Shown: piece after piece, positions 5,778 through 13,806 of the stretch
Numbering within the stretch: position 1 is the stretch's first letter
Layout: every line of letters begins with the position of its first letter
Source: an uncultured Duganella sp.
GTDB taxonomy: Bacteria > Pseudomonadota > Gammaproteobacteria > Burkholderiales > Burkholderiaceae
Direction of reading: 5' to 3'
DNA: 15,649 nucleotides
Assembly: GCA_946482335.1 (NCBI GenBank)
Contig: CAMLRG010000128.1
Coordinates: forward strand, 1 to 15,649
The notes under the pieces: model-generated
Database searches by the model: none
Seen by the model: the letters and a program-made list of their open reading frames with translations, nothing else
What the model was told of the DNA's origin: nothing
Made by a program: the position numbers and the translations under genes

Positions 5778-5791
5778 TGATATCGATAACA
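5778..5791. promoter_or_regulatory. LacI-type operator O2
   Basis: TGATATCGATAACA has one mismatch from a perfect 14-bp palindrome centred on CG. Its centre is exactly 55 bp from that of the copy at 5723-5736, and it covers the predicted transcription start. This is the expected arrangement for repression, possibly with a DNA loop between the two sites. Confidence 0.6.
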
Positions 5792-5806
5792 CACGAGGAG
5801 ACGCGC

Positions 5807-5827
5807 GTGGCTCGGTATGTCCCCTAG
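5807..5827 (+). CDS. Possible six-codon leader ORF
   Basis: GTG-GCT-CGG-TAT-GTC-CCC-TAG reads as M-A-R-Y-V-P-stop and is preceded by GAGGAG (5795-5800) at 6 bases, a stronger ribosome site than that of the lyase gene itself. It could be a leader peptide, a translational enhancer, or the relic of a lost gene start. It may also be chance. Confidence 0.2.
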   Translation: MARYVP

Positions 5828-5857
5828 CTTTTGGTTATATAAACGATAAGGATAATC

Positions 5858-8800
5858 ATGCTTAACCATTCACTACAGGGCGGGATCGCGGCGGGGTTCA
5901 GGGTGTTGGCCGCCACGGCATGCCTTGCCATGTCGTTGCAGCCCGCACACGCCGTCGACTTTGTCGCCACGCCAGCTTTGCAGTCCTCAGTTAGCGCGAC
6001 CGGATTCAGGCACCCAGCCTTGGGCATCACCCAGGAGCAGCTCGAATATGCGCGCCAGCAAGTGCGCGCGGACGTCGAGCCGTACAAGACTTACTACAAC
6101 ACGCTGGCCACGGTGTGCTGCAATTACGCCAACATTAACCTGTTGCCGACCAACCGCGATTCGACCAAGGTCGATACGCCCAATACGCCCAATTTCAACG
6201 GCAACACCGCCCAGGTACGCCTGATCAACGACTCGCAGGGCGCACTGACCCAGGCCATCCTGTACTACATCACGGGCCGCAACGAATACCGCCGCAACGC
6301 CATGCGCATCCTGCGCACCTGGAGCAATATGAACCCGGCTGGCTATGCCTATTATCCGGATGCGCACATCCATACCGGTGTGCCGCTGTTCCGCATGCTG
6401 GCCGCCGCCGAGATCATGCGCTATACGCCCGGCGATGCCAGCTATACCGCCTATCCCCTGGTGTGGACCGAGACCGACACCCAGAAGTTAAAGGACAACC
6501 TGATCGACCCGATGGAGCGCACCTTCTTCGCCAGCAATGAGCGCTTCATGAACCAGCACGTGTATTCGCTGGTGGGGCGCATGGCCGGCGCGATCTTCAC
6601 CGATAACCGCGCGCGCTACGATGAAACCGTGGAATGGATGACGGTCAACGCGACCTCGACGCGCCAGAACATCAATGGCGCCATCCTGCCGCTGATCCCG
6701 CGCATTGAAGCGGACAACCCCTACAACAAGTTCGGCTACCCCTTCTACCAGATCCAGGAAATGCAGCGCGACCAGGCCCACGGCGGCGACAACGTCGATA
6801 ACCTGACCGGTTTGCTGCGGCTGGTGACGGCGCAGGGTACCAAGGTCGATCCCTTCACCGGCAAGCCGTCCACCGCGGGCGACGCGGTCAGCGTCTACAA
6901 GTTCGGCGGCAACCGTGTGCTGATGGGCGCCAATGCCTATGCCCAGTTCATGCTTGGCTACGCGGCGCCGTGGGCCGATACCTCGGGCGGCACGTCCAGC
7001 ATGTCGGAAGCTTACCGCGGCCGCCTGTACGAGGTGGGCGGCATCCCCGAACTGTACAACGTCTACAAATACGAAGAAGGCGTCGACGTCGACACCGAGG
7101 CGCCTTTCCTGGCCACGGCCGCCGCCCATTCGGACGACTTCGTCACGCGCTGGGGCCGCGGCTCGCCCGACAACAAGGATATGGGGGCGGAAGCCTTCCT
7201 GTCGCTGCCCAAGGTGCTGACCGGCGTGGCCTTGCCGGCCACCACCGGCATGCTGGAAACCGAACGCAAGTCGGTCTTCCTGAACGGCGACTGGAGCACG
7301 ATGACCGACGGCGCGCGCACCTTCGGCCATGCCAACGTGACGCCGGCCGGCGCCACCGTGGTGTTCCACGACGTGCGCTACGCGGACCGCAGCAAGTATG
7401 CGCCGGTGGGCATCATGGTGCGCACCAATGCCGTGATGAAGCTGGCCGCCAGCGCCACCGAAAGCGCCAGCCCATGGAGCACGACCACAGTGCCGAATAC
7501 CGACGGCCAGTGGCGCTACATCGTCCCCGACAGCGCCTGGGCAGCGACCGCCGGCAAGCGCCAGGGCGACAACATCATGTACTTCAAGTTCACCGGCCCG
7601 GAAGGCGCCACGTTGGACGTGGACTTCGTGAACATGGCCGCGCCCACCCAATTGACGCCGCCGCGCTTCGCCATGCCGGTGGTGCCGGTGACCGAATTGA
7701 TCGTGCAGGGCGTGCCTTACACGGCCACCTACACCGCCACCGATGCGCAAGTCGGCGACAGCGTGGTGTACCAGGCCATCAGCCTGCCGGACGGCGCCAC
7801 GCTGGACACTTCGACCGGCGCCTTCCACTGGACGCCGACTGCGGCGCAAACCGGCCAGCACGACATCGTCATCAGCGCCACCGACGGCATTTCGGTCAGC
7901 ACCATGACGGCGCGCCTGAGCGTGCACGCGGACCGCGCGGCAGCCTTTGCCGCGGCGCAGGGCGGCTATGACCCGGCCAGCGTCTACACTACGCCTTCGC
8001 TGGCCACCTTCATGCAGGAGATCGCACCGCTGAAGGAGCAAATGATGACGGTGTCCGATGCCGACTTCCCGGCCTTGCTGAAATCCGTACAAGCCGTGGT
8101 GGCCAAGCTCGAGCTGCTGAACCCGCGCGTTGCGCTGGATGGCAGCCTGGACTGGAGCAGGAAGATGGTCACCACCACCACGCTGGACGTGAACCGCGTC
8201 GGCTTGCTGGTGGACGGCGATTACAACAGCACGTCGGGCGACTTGCGCAACTTCGTCACCATCGACTTCGGTCCCGATTACCGAGTGGCCGCGAGCGCCT
8301 TCGGCATCCAGGCGCGCTTCATGTTCGCCAACCGCTCGCAAGGTATCAACATCTACGGCTCGGACGACAATGCCAACTGGACTTTGCTGACCAGCCGCGA
8401 GACCACCGATACCAGCGAGCGCAACTTCGAACTCGAGCTGATCCCGGTGCTGCCTGGCCTGGCCGAACGCCGCTTCCGCTACTTCATGGTGCGGGTCGAC
8501 CATCCGGGCCCGCCGACCGACCCGGCGTATCCAGGCATCTCGTCCTATAGCGAATTGCGCTTCCATGCCGACCGTTTCGACTTGCTGGCGCCGGTGGACG
8601 TCACCGCCAGCGTCAAGATCCAGCTGTCCGGCCTGGTCATGAACCGCTTCACGCAGAAGTACAGCGGCAAGGTGACCGTGGTGAACCCGACGGAGAAGAC
8701 CATCTACGGCCCGTTGCAGCTGCGCCTGGATGCCCTGACCGCCGGCGTCACGCTGGATAACGCGACCGGCATCAAGGATGGCGCGCCGTACATCACGCTG

Positions 8801-8911
8801 CCCATGCTGGACCTGGGGCCGGGCCAGAGCGTCACGCTGGACACCATCTTCAGCAATCCTTCGAAGGCGGCCATCAGCTATACCCGAAAACTCATCAGCG
8901 CAAAATACTAA
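5858..8911 (+). CDS. Secreted multidomain polysaccharide lyase, alginate-lyase fold
   Basis: This 1017-residue protein has a Sec signal peptide (cleavage after AHA, residue 32). Residues about 50-420 look like the alpha-toroid alginate-lyase superfamily (PF05426, as in PL5/PL38). Key stretches are ILYYITGRNEYRRNAMRIL, MNQHVY (N232, H234) and EMQRDQAHGG (R304, H308), so these are candidate catalytic residues. A beta-rich module follows (about 470-590), then a putative Ig domain of He_PIG type (about 615-690). A discoidin-like, probably sugar-binding domain (about 770-910) and a C-terminal beta-sandwich (about 915-1015) come last. It should cleave a uronate-containing polysaccharide in the periplasm or outside the cell by beta-elimination; the substrate is unknown. 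AAGGA lies 5 bases before the ATG. It heads an operon with the PEP-CTERM gene. Confidence 0.85.
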   Translation: MLNHSLQGGIAAGFRVLAATACLAMSLQPAHAVDFVATPALQSSVSATGFRHPALGITQEQLEYARQQVRADVEPYKTYYNTLATVCCNYANINLLPTNRDSTKVDTPNTPNFNGNTAQVRLINDSQGALTQAILYYITGRNEYRRNAMRILRTWSNMNPAGYAYYPDAHIHTGVPLFRMLAAAEIMRYTPGDASYTAYPLVWTETDTQKLKDNLIDPMERTFFASNERFMNQHVYSLVGRMAGAIFTDNRARYDETVEWMTVNATSTRQNINGAILPLIPRIEADNPYNKFGYPFYQIQEMQRDQAHGGDNVDNLTGLLRLVTAQGTKVDPFTGKPSTAGDAVSVYKFGGNRVLMGANAYAQFMLGYAAPWADTSGGTSSMSEAYRGRLYEVGGIPELYNVYKYEEGVDVDTEAPFLATAAAHSDDFVTRWGRGSPDNKDMGAEAFLSLPKVLTGVALPATTGMLETERKSVFLNGDWSTMTDGARTFGHANVTPAGATVVFHDVRYADRSKYAPVGIMVRTNAVMKLAASATESASPWSTTTVPNTDGQWRYIVPDSAWAATAGKRQGDNIMYFKFTGPEGATLDVDFVNMAAPTQLTPPRFAMPVVPVTELIVQGVPYTATYTATDAQVGDSVVYQAISLPDGATLDTSTGAFHWTPTAAQTGQHDIVISATDGISVSTMTARLSVHADRAAAFAAAQGGYDPASVYTTPSLATFMQEIAPLKEQMMTVSDADFPALLKSVQAVVAKLELLNPRVALDGSLDWSRKMVTTTTLDVNRVGLLVDGDYNSTSGDLRNFVTIDFGPDYRVAASAFGIQARFMFANRSQGINIYGSDDNANWTLLTSRETTDTSERNFELELIPVLPGLAERRFRYFMVRVDHPGPPTDPAYPGISSYSELRFHADRFDLLAPVDVTASVKIQLSGLVMNRFTQKYSGKVTVVNPTEKTIYGPLQLRLDALTAGVTLDNATGIKDGAPYITLPMLDLGPGQSVTLDTIFSNPSKAAISYTRKLISAKY

Positions 8912-8921
8912 GGAAAACACC

Positions 8922-9512
8922 ATGAGCATTCTGCACACTATGCTGGCCAGGCTGCTGCTGGCCGCCATGTTGGCTTGCGGCGCGGGGCAAGCCGTCGCCG
9001 GCCCGTCGTACAAGGTCAGCATCGACACCGCGTCCCTGGGCAGTGGCCCGGCCTTCCTCGGCTTCTACTTCATCGGGCTGGCCGATGCGGCAGCGGCCAC
9101 CGCCATCGTCAGCAACCTGGCCGGCGACCTGGTGGGGACGCCGGACGTGACCGGATCGGTCAGCGGCGCGGCTCCCGGACCGATCGAATTCAGCAACGCC
9201 AACGGCGGCAGCGACTGGGTACAGGCGATTTCGCTGGGCGGCAAATTTTCTTTCGACCTCAGTTTCATCGTGCAGCATGGCGATGTCGGCACCACCTTCG
9301 GCTGGGCCCTGTTCAACGACGCCAGCTACCTGGGCGCCAATGGCGACCTGGGGACGGTATCGGTGCAGCCCATCACCGGGCAGGCCACGGAATACCTGCT
9401 GAGCGTGGCCAGCCCGCTGGCCGACGTGACGGTGGTGCCGGAACCCGGCACGGCCTGGCTGTTCCTGCTGGCCGGCCTGCCGCTGATGGCCTTCGCGCGG
9501 CGCCGCAGCTGA
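8922..9512 (+). CDS. PEP-CTERM exosortase-sorted protein
   Basis: This 196-residue protein has a signal peptide (cleavage near AVA-G, residue 27) and a beta-rich body. The C-terminal sorting signal is complete: VPEPG (172-176), a hydrophobic helix and the tail ARRRS. It should be exported, cut by an exosortase (EpsH/XrtA type) and placed at the outer surface or in the exopolysaccharide matrix. The body, beginning YKVSIDTASLGSG, resembles a subgroup I recall as NF038129. The ATG at 8922 has AAGGA 8 bases upstream; the open frame reaches further left but only through the end of the lyase gene. Only 10 bases separate it from the lyase stop codon, so the two are co-transcribed. No exosortase gene lies in the window. 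Confidence 0.9.
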   Translation: MSILHTMLARLLLAAMLACGAGQAVAGPSYKVSIDTASLGSGPAFLGFYFIGLADAAAATAIVSNLAGDLVGTPDVTGSVSGAAPGPIEFSNANGGSDWVQAISLGGKFSFDLSFIVQHGDVGTTFGWALFNDASYLGANGDLGTVSVQPITGQATEYLLSVASPLADVTVVPEPGTAWLFLLAGLPLMAFARRRS

Positions 9513-9581
9513 CGCGGCAAGGCGCCCGGCGTGGGGGCGGAAAAGCAGCTATGATGCAGCGATTCCGTGAAAGGAGCCGCG

Positions 9582-10280
9582 ATGATCGACCTGTACACCG
9601 CCCCCACGCCGAACGGCCACAAGATTTCCATCGCGCTGGAAGAACTGGCGCTGCCCTATGAACTGCACCTGCTCGACCTGGGCAGGAATGAGCAGAAAGA
9701 GCCGTGGTTCACGGCCATCAACCCCAACGGCCGCATCCCGGCCATCGTCGACCGCGCCAACGACGGTTTCGCCGTCTTCGAATCGGGCGCCATCCTGGTC
9801 TACCTGGCCGAACGGACCGGCCGCCTGATGCCGCAGGATCCCAAGGGGCGCTCCCTGGTGCTGCAATGGCTGATGTTCCAGATGGGCGGCATCGGCCCCA
9901 TGATGGGCCAGGCCAATGTGTTTTACCGCTATTTCCCCGAAAAGATCCAGCCTGCCATCGACCGTTACCAGGGCGAGTGCCGGCGCCTGTTCCGGGTGCT
10001 GGACGGACGCCTGGCGCAGCACGAATACCTGGCCGGGGAGTATTCGATTGCCGATATCGCCAACTGGGCCTGGGTGCGCACCCACCGCTGGTCCGGTGTC
10101 GACACCGATGGCTTGCCGCACCTGCAGCGCTGGATAGCCCAGATCCGCCAGCGGCCCGCCGTGCAGCGCGGTATCGAACGGCCGCCCAGCAATGTGTTGG
10201 ATCGCGCCGACAGTCAGGAGAAAGTGGAGCAATTTGCCGCCGAGGCGCGCAAAATGCTGGAAACCGGCCAGTCGCGCTGA
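9582..10280 (+). CDS. Glutathione transferase, Nu-class (YfcG-like)
   Basis: This 232-residue cytoplasmic enzyme has an N-terminal thioredoxin-fold domain followed by an all-helical domain. The start [15 protein letters not shown] is very close to E. coli YfcG as I recall it, including T9 and N11, which contact glutathione in that protein. NGRIPAIVD gives the cis-proline region and [12 protein letters not shown] the glutathione gamma-glutamyl site. [12 protein letters not shown] (about 153-164) is the helical-domain capping motif. YfcG-type enzymes act mainly as disulfide reductases with two glutathiones bound. AAAGGAG precedes the ATG at 9582; a GTG at 9567 lies upstream of this site and is less likely. 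It leads a run with a second transferase gene 18 bases downstream. Confidence 0.9.
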   Translation: MIDLYTAPTPNGHKISIALEELALPYELHLLDLGRNEQKEPWFTAINPNGRIPAIVDRANDGFAVFESGAILVYLAERTGRLMPQDPKGRSLVLQWLMFQMGGIGPMMGQANVFYRYFPEKIQPAIDRYQGECRRLFRVLDGRLAQHEYLAGEYSIADIANWAWVRTHRWSGVDTDGLPHLQRWIAQIRQRPAVQRGIERPPSNVLDRADSQEKVEQFAAEARKMLETGQSR

Positions 10281-10298
10281 CCACAATAAGGAGACCGA

Positions 10299-10922
10299 AT
10301 GAAGCTGTACACCGCCCCCCGTGCCCCCAATCCGCGCCGCGTTGCCATGTTCATGGCGGAGAAGGGCATCGAACTGGCATTGCAGCCGGTCGACCTGGGC
10401 AAGGGGGAACATCGCAGCGAGGCTTACCTGGCGCTCAACCCTTTCGGCCGCGTGCCGGCGCTGGAGCTGGACGATGGCCGCATCCTGTGCGAAACGCGCG
10501 CCATCTGCACCTACCTCGAAGGGCTGCATCCGGCGCCCAACCTGATGGGCGAGGGGGCCGAGGAGCGCGCTTTCATCGAAATGGCGGACCGGCGCATGGA
10601 ATTGCACCTGTTCGCGATCGCGGCCAACGCCATCCGCCATTCCCATCCCGGCTTTGCGCCGATCGAGAACCCGCAATTCCCTGATTTCGGCGCCTCGCAG
10701 GGCGACAAGTTCCGCGACAATGCGCGCTGGCTCGATGGCGTGCTGGCCAGGCAGCCTTTCGTGGCAGGCCAGCGCTTCACCATTGCCGACATCACCGGCT
10801 TTTGCGCCCTGGAGTTTGCGCGCGGACTGATGAAATTCCGTCCCGCCGAAGCGGGGCTGGCCAACCTGCAGGCCTGGCGCGACCGCATTGCCGAGCGACC
10901 CAGCGCCACTGCCGGGGCCTGA
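10299..10922 (+). CDS. Glutathione S-transferase family protein
   Basis: This 207-residue protein has the two-domain transferase layout. MKLYTAPRAPNPRRVAMFM starts the thioredoxin-like half. NPFGRVPALELDDGRILCET (about 47-66) holds the cis-proline and the glutathione-binding loop, where ETRAI replaces the usual ESxAI. FTIADITGFCALEFA in the second half is the helix-capping motif. It is a different subfamily from the gene before it, so the pair is not a recent tandem duplication. Which compound it conjugates or reduces is not clear. AAGGAG precedes the ATG, and 18 bases separate it from the first transferase gene, so they share a transcript. The binding-protein gene begins 3 bases after its stop codon. 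Confidence 0.9.
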   Translation: MKLYTAPRAPNPRRVAMFMAEKGIELALQPVDLGKGEHRSEAYLALNPFGRVPALELDDGRILCETRAICTYLEGLHPAPNLMGEGAEERAFIEMADRRMELHLFAIAANAIRHSHPGFAPIENPQFPDFGASQGDKFRDNARWLDGVLARQPFVAGQRFTIADITGFCALEFARGLMKFRPAEAGLANLQAWRDRIAERPSATAGA

Positions 10923-10925
10923 GCC

Positions 10926-11759
10926 ATGGCCATGGTGCCGCGCCGCAGGATGCTGGCCCGTGTGGCGGGCGCCATCGGTGCGGCTGCAGGCTTGGGCGCG
11001 CTGGCGCTGGGCGCCTTTGCGCGCCCGGCCGGGGCGCGGCCGGGCGCGGCGCAGGGACCGGCCGCGGCGAACGCCGCGAAGAGCCGCCCCCTGCGTGCGG
11101 TGGTGCTGGCAATCGCCCCATACGGGATGGTCGATGGCAGCGGCCACAAGTCGGGCCTTTTCGTCGACGCCATTGACATGATCGCGCACGGCATCCGGCG
11201 CCATATCGAGGTCACTGTCGCACCCTATGCGCGCGCGATAGCGATGCTGCGTTCCGGCGAAGCGGACTTGATCATCGCCGCGTCAAACTCCGCCATCGCG
11301 CAGGCGGCCGAGCCGATGGGCATGCTGTGGACGGCCGAAGTGATTGCCATCGGCCGGGCCGGCTTCAAGCTGGGCGGGCAGCACGATCTGCGCGGCCGTA
11401 CCATCGGCATGGTGCGCGGCTCGGACTATGGCGCCGCCTTCCTCGACGACAGCGAGTACCGCAGGCACGAGATCACCGACCAGGTGCAAGGCATCCGCAT
11501 GCTGCTCGAAGGGCGGCTGGACGCGTCGGTCGGCACGCGGCTGGCGATCTTCCACTCGATGCGCATGCTCGCCGTGCCGCGCAAGCGCCTGGGCGATTCG
11601 ATTGCGGTGCAGGAGCGTGAAATCCATTTGCACTTGGGCCGGCGCAGCGCCGACGAAGCACTGGCAAGCGAGCTGCGGCGCGTCGTGCACGAGTTGCGCA
11701 GCAGCGGCAAGGCCGATGCGCTGCTGGACAAATACCTTGCCGGACTGCCGGGCGCCTAA
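10926..11759 (+). CDS. Periplasmic solute-binding protein (SBP_bac_3-like), probable Tat substrate
   Basis: This 277-residue protein begins with MAMVPRRRMLARVAG and a hydrophobic alanine/glycine stretch, which fits a Tat-type signal (R6-R8). An Ala/Pro-rich linker leads to the mature domain from about residue 53. The stretch FVDAIDMIAHGI, then VAPYARAIAMLRSGEADLII and the hinge region LRGRTIGMVRGSDYG, are typical of family-3 amino-acid-type binding proteins. The end has KADALLDKYLAG. No permease or ATPase of its own is nearby, so it may serve a remote transporter or act as a sensor. The ligand is unknown. It follows the second transferase by 3 bases and may be co-transcribed, though its ribosome site is weak. 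An ATG at 10932 is an alternative start. Its stop overlaps the convergent livM-like stop by 4 bp. Confidence 0.8.
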   Translation: MAMVPRRRMLARVAGAIGAAAGLGALALGAFARPAGARPGAAQGPAAANAAKSRPLRAVVLAIAPYGMVDGSGHKSGLFVDAIDMIAHGIRRHIEVTVAPYARAIAMLRSGEADLIIAASNSAIAQAAEPMGMLWTAEVIAIGRAGFKLGGQHDLRGRTIGMVRGSDYGAAFLDDSEYRRHEITDQVQGIRMLLEGRLDASVGTRLAIFHSMRMLAVPRKRLGDSIAVQEREIHLHLGRRSADEALASELRRVVHELRSSGKADALLDKYLAGLPGA

Positions 11760-12808
11760 GCTTTGCCGCGCAGCTTGCCGACCACGCCGCTGGGGAAGAA
11801 ATAGATGGCCAGGATGAACAGGATGCCGAGCCACAGCAGCCAACGGTCCGGATGCAGGGCCGCTTCCAGCAGCGGCATGCCGGCCACCGCGCCGGCCGCC
11901 TGCGCCATCAGCGCTTTGAGGTAATTGTTGGCAAGGATGAACAGTGCCGCGCCGACCACGGCGCCGTACATGGTGCCCATGCCGCCGATCACCACGATCA
12001 GCAGGATGTCGGTCATGACTTCGAAGCCCAGCGTGGTCTTGGGGCCGACGTAGCGCAGCCACAGCGCCATCAGCGCCCCCGCCAGCGCGGCGGCGACCGC
12101 GCCGATGCAATTGGCGGCGATGCGGTACACGACCGTGCGGTAGCCCAGCGCTTCGGCGCGGAATTCGTTCTCGCGGATTGCCTGCAGCACGCGGCCAAAG
12201 GGCGAATTCACCACGCGCAGCAAGGCCAGGAAGATCAGCACGGCGCAGGAAAACACGATGTAGTAGGTGAGCACCTTGCCGTCCACGATACGGCCCATGA
12301 ATTCGCCGAATTCGTTGGCCGGCGACAGCAATTCGGGCACGTCGAAAGTCTTGCCGTCCTCGCCGCCGGTCCAATCGGACATCTGCGACGCCAGCACCGC
12401 AAACGAGGACGCCACCGCCAGCGTGATCATGGCGTAAAAGATGGCGCGCACGCGCAGGGCGAACAAGCCGATGATGAAGGCCAGCACCAGCGTCAGCACC
12501 AGTGCGCCGGCAAGGCCGGCCGCCATGCCGCCCCAGCCGGGTGCCGGTGTGTCGAAACCGAGGCCGACGCCATAGGCGCCGATGCCGAAGAACATGGTAT
12601 GGGCGAAGGACACGATGCCGGTATAGCCAAGCAGCAGGTCGTAGGACGCCACCAGCACGATGTAGATGCAGATGGTGGCCGCCGTGTTCAGCGGCCGCGC
12701 GCCGGTGGTGATGAAGGGCGCCAGCGCCAGGCCCAGCACGACCAGGACCAGCAGCACGGACAGTGCGCGGCTGCGCGGCAGGTCGCCCGAGAGAAGGGTA
12801 TTCAGCAT
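11756..12808 (-). CDS. livM: Branched-chain amino acid ABC transporter permease, LivM type
   Basis: This 350-residue inner-membrane protein has about ten hydrophobic segments and the LivM signature order. The loop AIRENEFRAEALGYRTVVYR (about 206-225) contacts the ATPase. The stretch DILLIVVIGGMGTMYGAVVG (about 263-282) lies in the conserved C-terminal half. It ends in a typical basic tail (FPSGVVGKLRGKA). Together with the LivH-type permease it forms the membrane channel. The family moves branched-chain amino acids but related cassettes carry amides, urea or aromatic compounds, so the substrate is not certain. GAGGAA lies about 6 bases before the ATG, inside the 3' end of livH, and only 1 base separates the two genes. 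It is the last gene of the cassette. No terminator follows before the convergent binding-protein gene. Confidence 0.92.
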   Translation of the reverse strand: MLNTLLSGDLPRSRALSVLLVLVVLGLALAPFITTGARPLNTAATICIYIVLVASYDLLLGYTGIVSFAHTMFFGIGAYGVGLGFDTPAPGWGGMAAGLAGALVLTLVLAFIIGLFALRVRAIFYAMITLAVASSFAVLASQMSDWTGGEDGKTFDVPELLSPANEFGEFMGRIVDGKVLTYYIVFSCAVLIFLALLRVVNSPFGRVLQAIRENEFRAEALGYRTVVYRIAANCIGAVAAALAGALMALWLRYVGPKTTLGFEVMTDILLIVVIGGMGTMYGAVVGAALFILANNYLKALMAQAAGAVAGMPLLEAALHPDRWLLWLGILFILAIYFFPSGVVGKLRGKA

Positions 12809-12809
12809 G

Positions 12810-13796
12810 TCATTTCCTCGCCAGGCCGGCCGGGCGCCACATCAGGATGGCGATCATCAGCACGATATGGGATACGAGCGCCAGCTTGGGCGCCAGGAAG
12901 CCGGCGTAATTGGCGGTCAGGGCCATCAGCAGCGCGCCGATGAAGCAGCCGCCGACCGAACCGAGGCCGCCGATGATGATGGTAATGAAGACCATGACCA
13001 TCACTTCGCCGCCCATGGAGGCGGTCAGGGTTTCCTTGTACAGCCCCCACATCACCCCGCCCAGGCCGGCCAGCGCGGAGCCGGCCGCGAACACGGCGAC
13101 GAACAGGCGGCGGATGCGGTAGCCGAGCGCTTCGACCATCTCGCCGTTTTCCACGCCGGCGCGGATCAGCAGGCCGAGCTTGGTCCGGTTCAGCACCAGT
13201 GCCAGTACCGCGAACACCAGCAAGCCGACCACGATTGCCAGCAGCCGGTATTTTTCGATGGCCGCATCGCCCAGCACGATGGCGCCGCGCAGCGCGGCCG
13301 GCAGCGGCATCGGCTTGTGGTCGGCGCCCCAGACCACGTGGATCAATTGTTCGACCACGATCATGCCGCCCATGGTGATCAGGATCTGCTTCAGGTGCTG
13401 GCCATAGACCGGCATGATGATGACGCGCTCGAAGATCCAGCCCAGCACCGCGGTGACCGCCATCGCCAGTGCGACGGCCAGGCCGAGCGCGGCCAGGTTC
13501 ATGGCCAGCGAATCGGCCTCCACCCAGCCTTGCATCGGCACCAGTACCAGGGTGGCGGCGAAGGCGCCGACCGAGACGAAGGCGCCGTGGCCGAAATTGA
13601 GCACGTCCATCAGGCCGAACACCAGCGTCAAGCCGCTGGACATGATGAAGATCATCATCCCCATTGCCAGGCCGGCCACGGTCAGCGTGACCCAGGTCGG
13701 CATGCTGCCCACCAGCGGCAGCATGGCCAGCATCAGGGCCGGCACCAGCAGCACGGGCAGGTAGTCGCGCGGGACCGTTGGTAACTGCGTGGACAA
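12810..13796 (-). CDS. livH: Branched-chain amino acid ABC transporter permease, LivH type (TTG start)
   Basis: This 328-residue inner-membrane protein has about eight to ten membrane segments. Family marks are VFGLMDVLNFGHGAFVSVGA (about 59-78), the ATPase-contact loop with VEALGYRIRRL, and the conserved IIIGGLGSVGGCFIGALL near the C-terminus. It pairs with the LivM-type subunit. The start codon is TTG: on the minus strand AAGGAGG is followed by CTCCC and TTG, and no ATG is nearby in frame, so the unusual start is well supported. The gene follows livF by 10 bases. The N-terminus (MSTQLPTVPRDYLPVLLVPA) has a short polar lead before the first helix, which is longer than in minimal LivH proteins. 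Confidence 0.93.
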   Translation of the reverse strand: MSTQLPTVPRDYLPVLLVPALMLAMLPLVGSMPTWVTLTVAGLAMGMMIFIMSSGLTLVFGLMDVLNFGHGAFVSVGAFAATLVLVPMQGWVEADSLAMNLAALGLAVALAMAVTAVLGWIFERVIIMPVYGQHLKQILITMGGMIVVEQLIHVVWGADHKPMPLPAALRGAIVLGDAAIEKYRLLAIVVGLLVFAVLALVLNRTKLGLLIRAGVENGEMVEALGYRIRRLFVAVFAAGSALAGLGGVMWGLYKETLTASMGGEVMVMVFITIIIGGLGSVGGCFIGALLMALTANYAGFLAPKLALVSHIVLMIAILMWRPAGLARK

Positions 13797-13806
13797 GGGA
13801 GCCTCC

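Noticed and set aside
6488..9028. Very long minus-strand open frame (846 codons) antisense to the lyase gene
   Set aside because: The product is rich in H, R, V, Q and G with no recognisable domains, as expected for the antisense of a high-GC gene. The plus frame has a signal peptide, domains and a ribosome site.
9549..11204. Long minus-strand frame across both transferase genes
   Set aside because: It is a shadow of well-recognised plus-strand genes and has no family resemblance or ribosome site.
11852..13784. Long plus-strand frames antisense to the liv permease genes
   Set aside because: Composition is dominated by H, Q, R and D, typical of the antisense of membrane-protein genes. The minus-strand products are clear LivH and LivM types.
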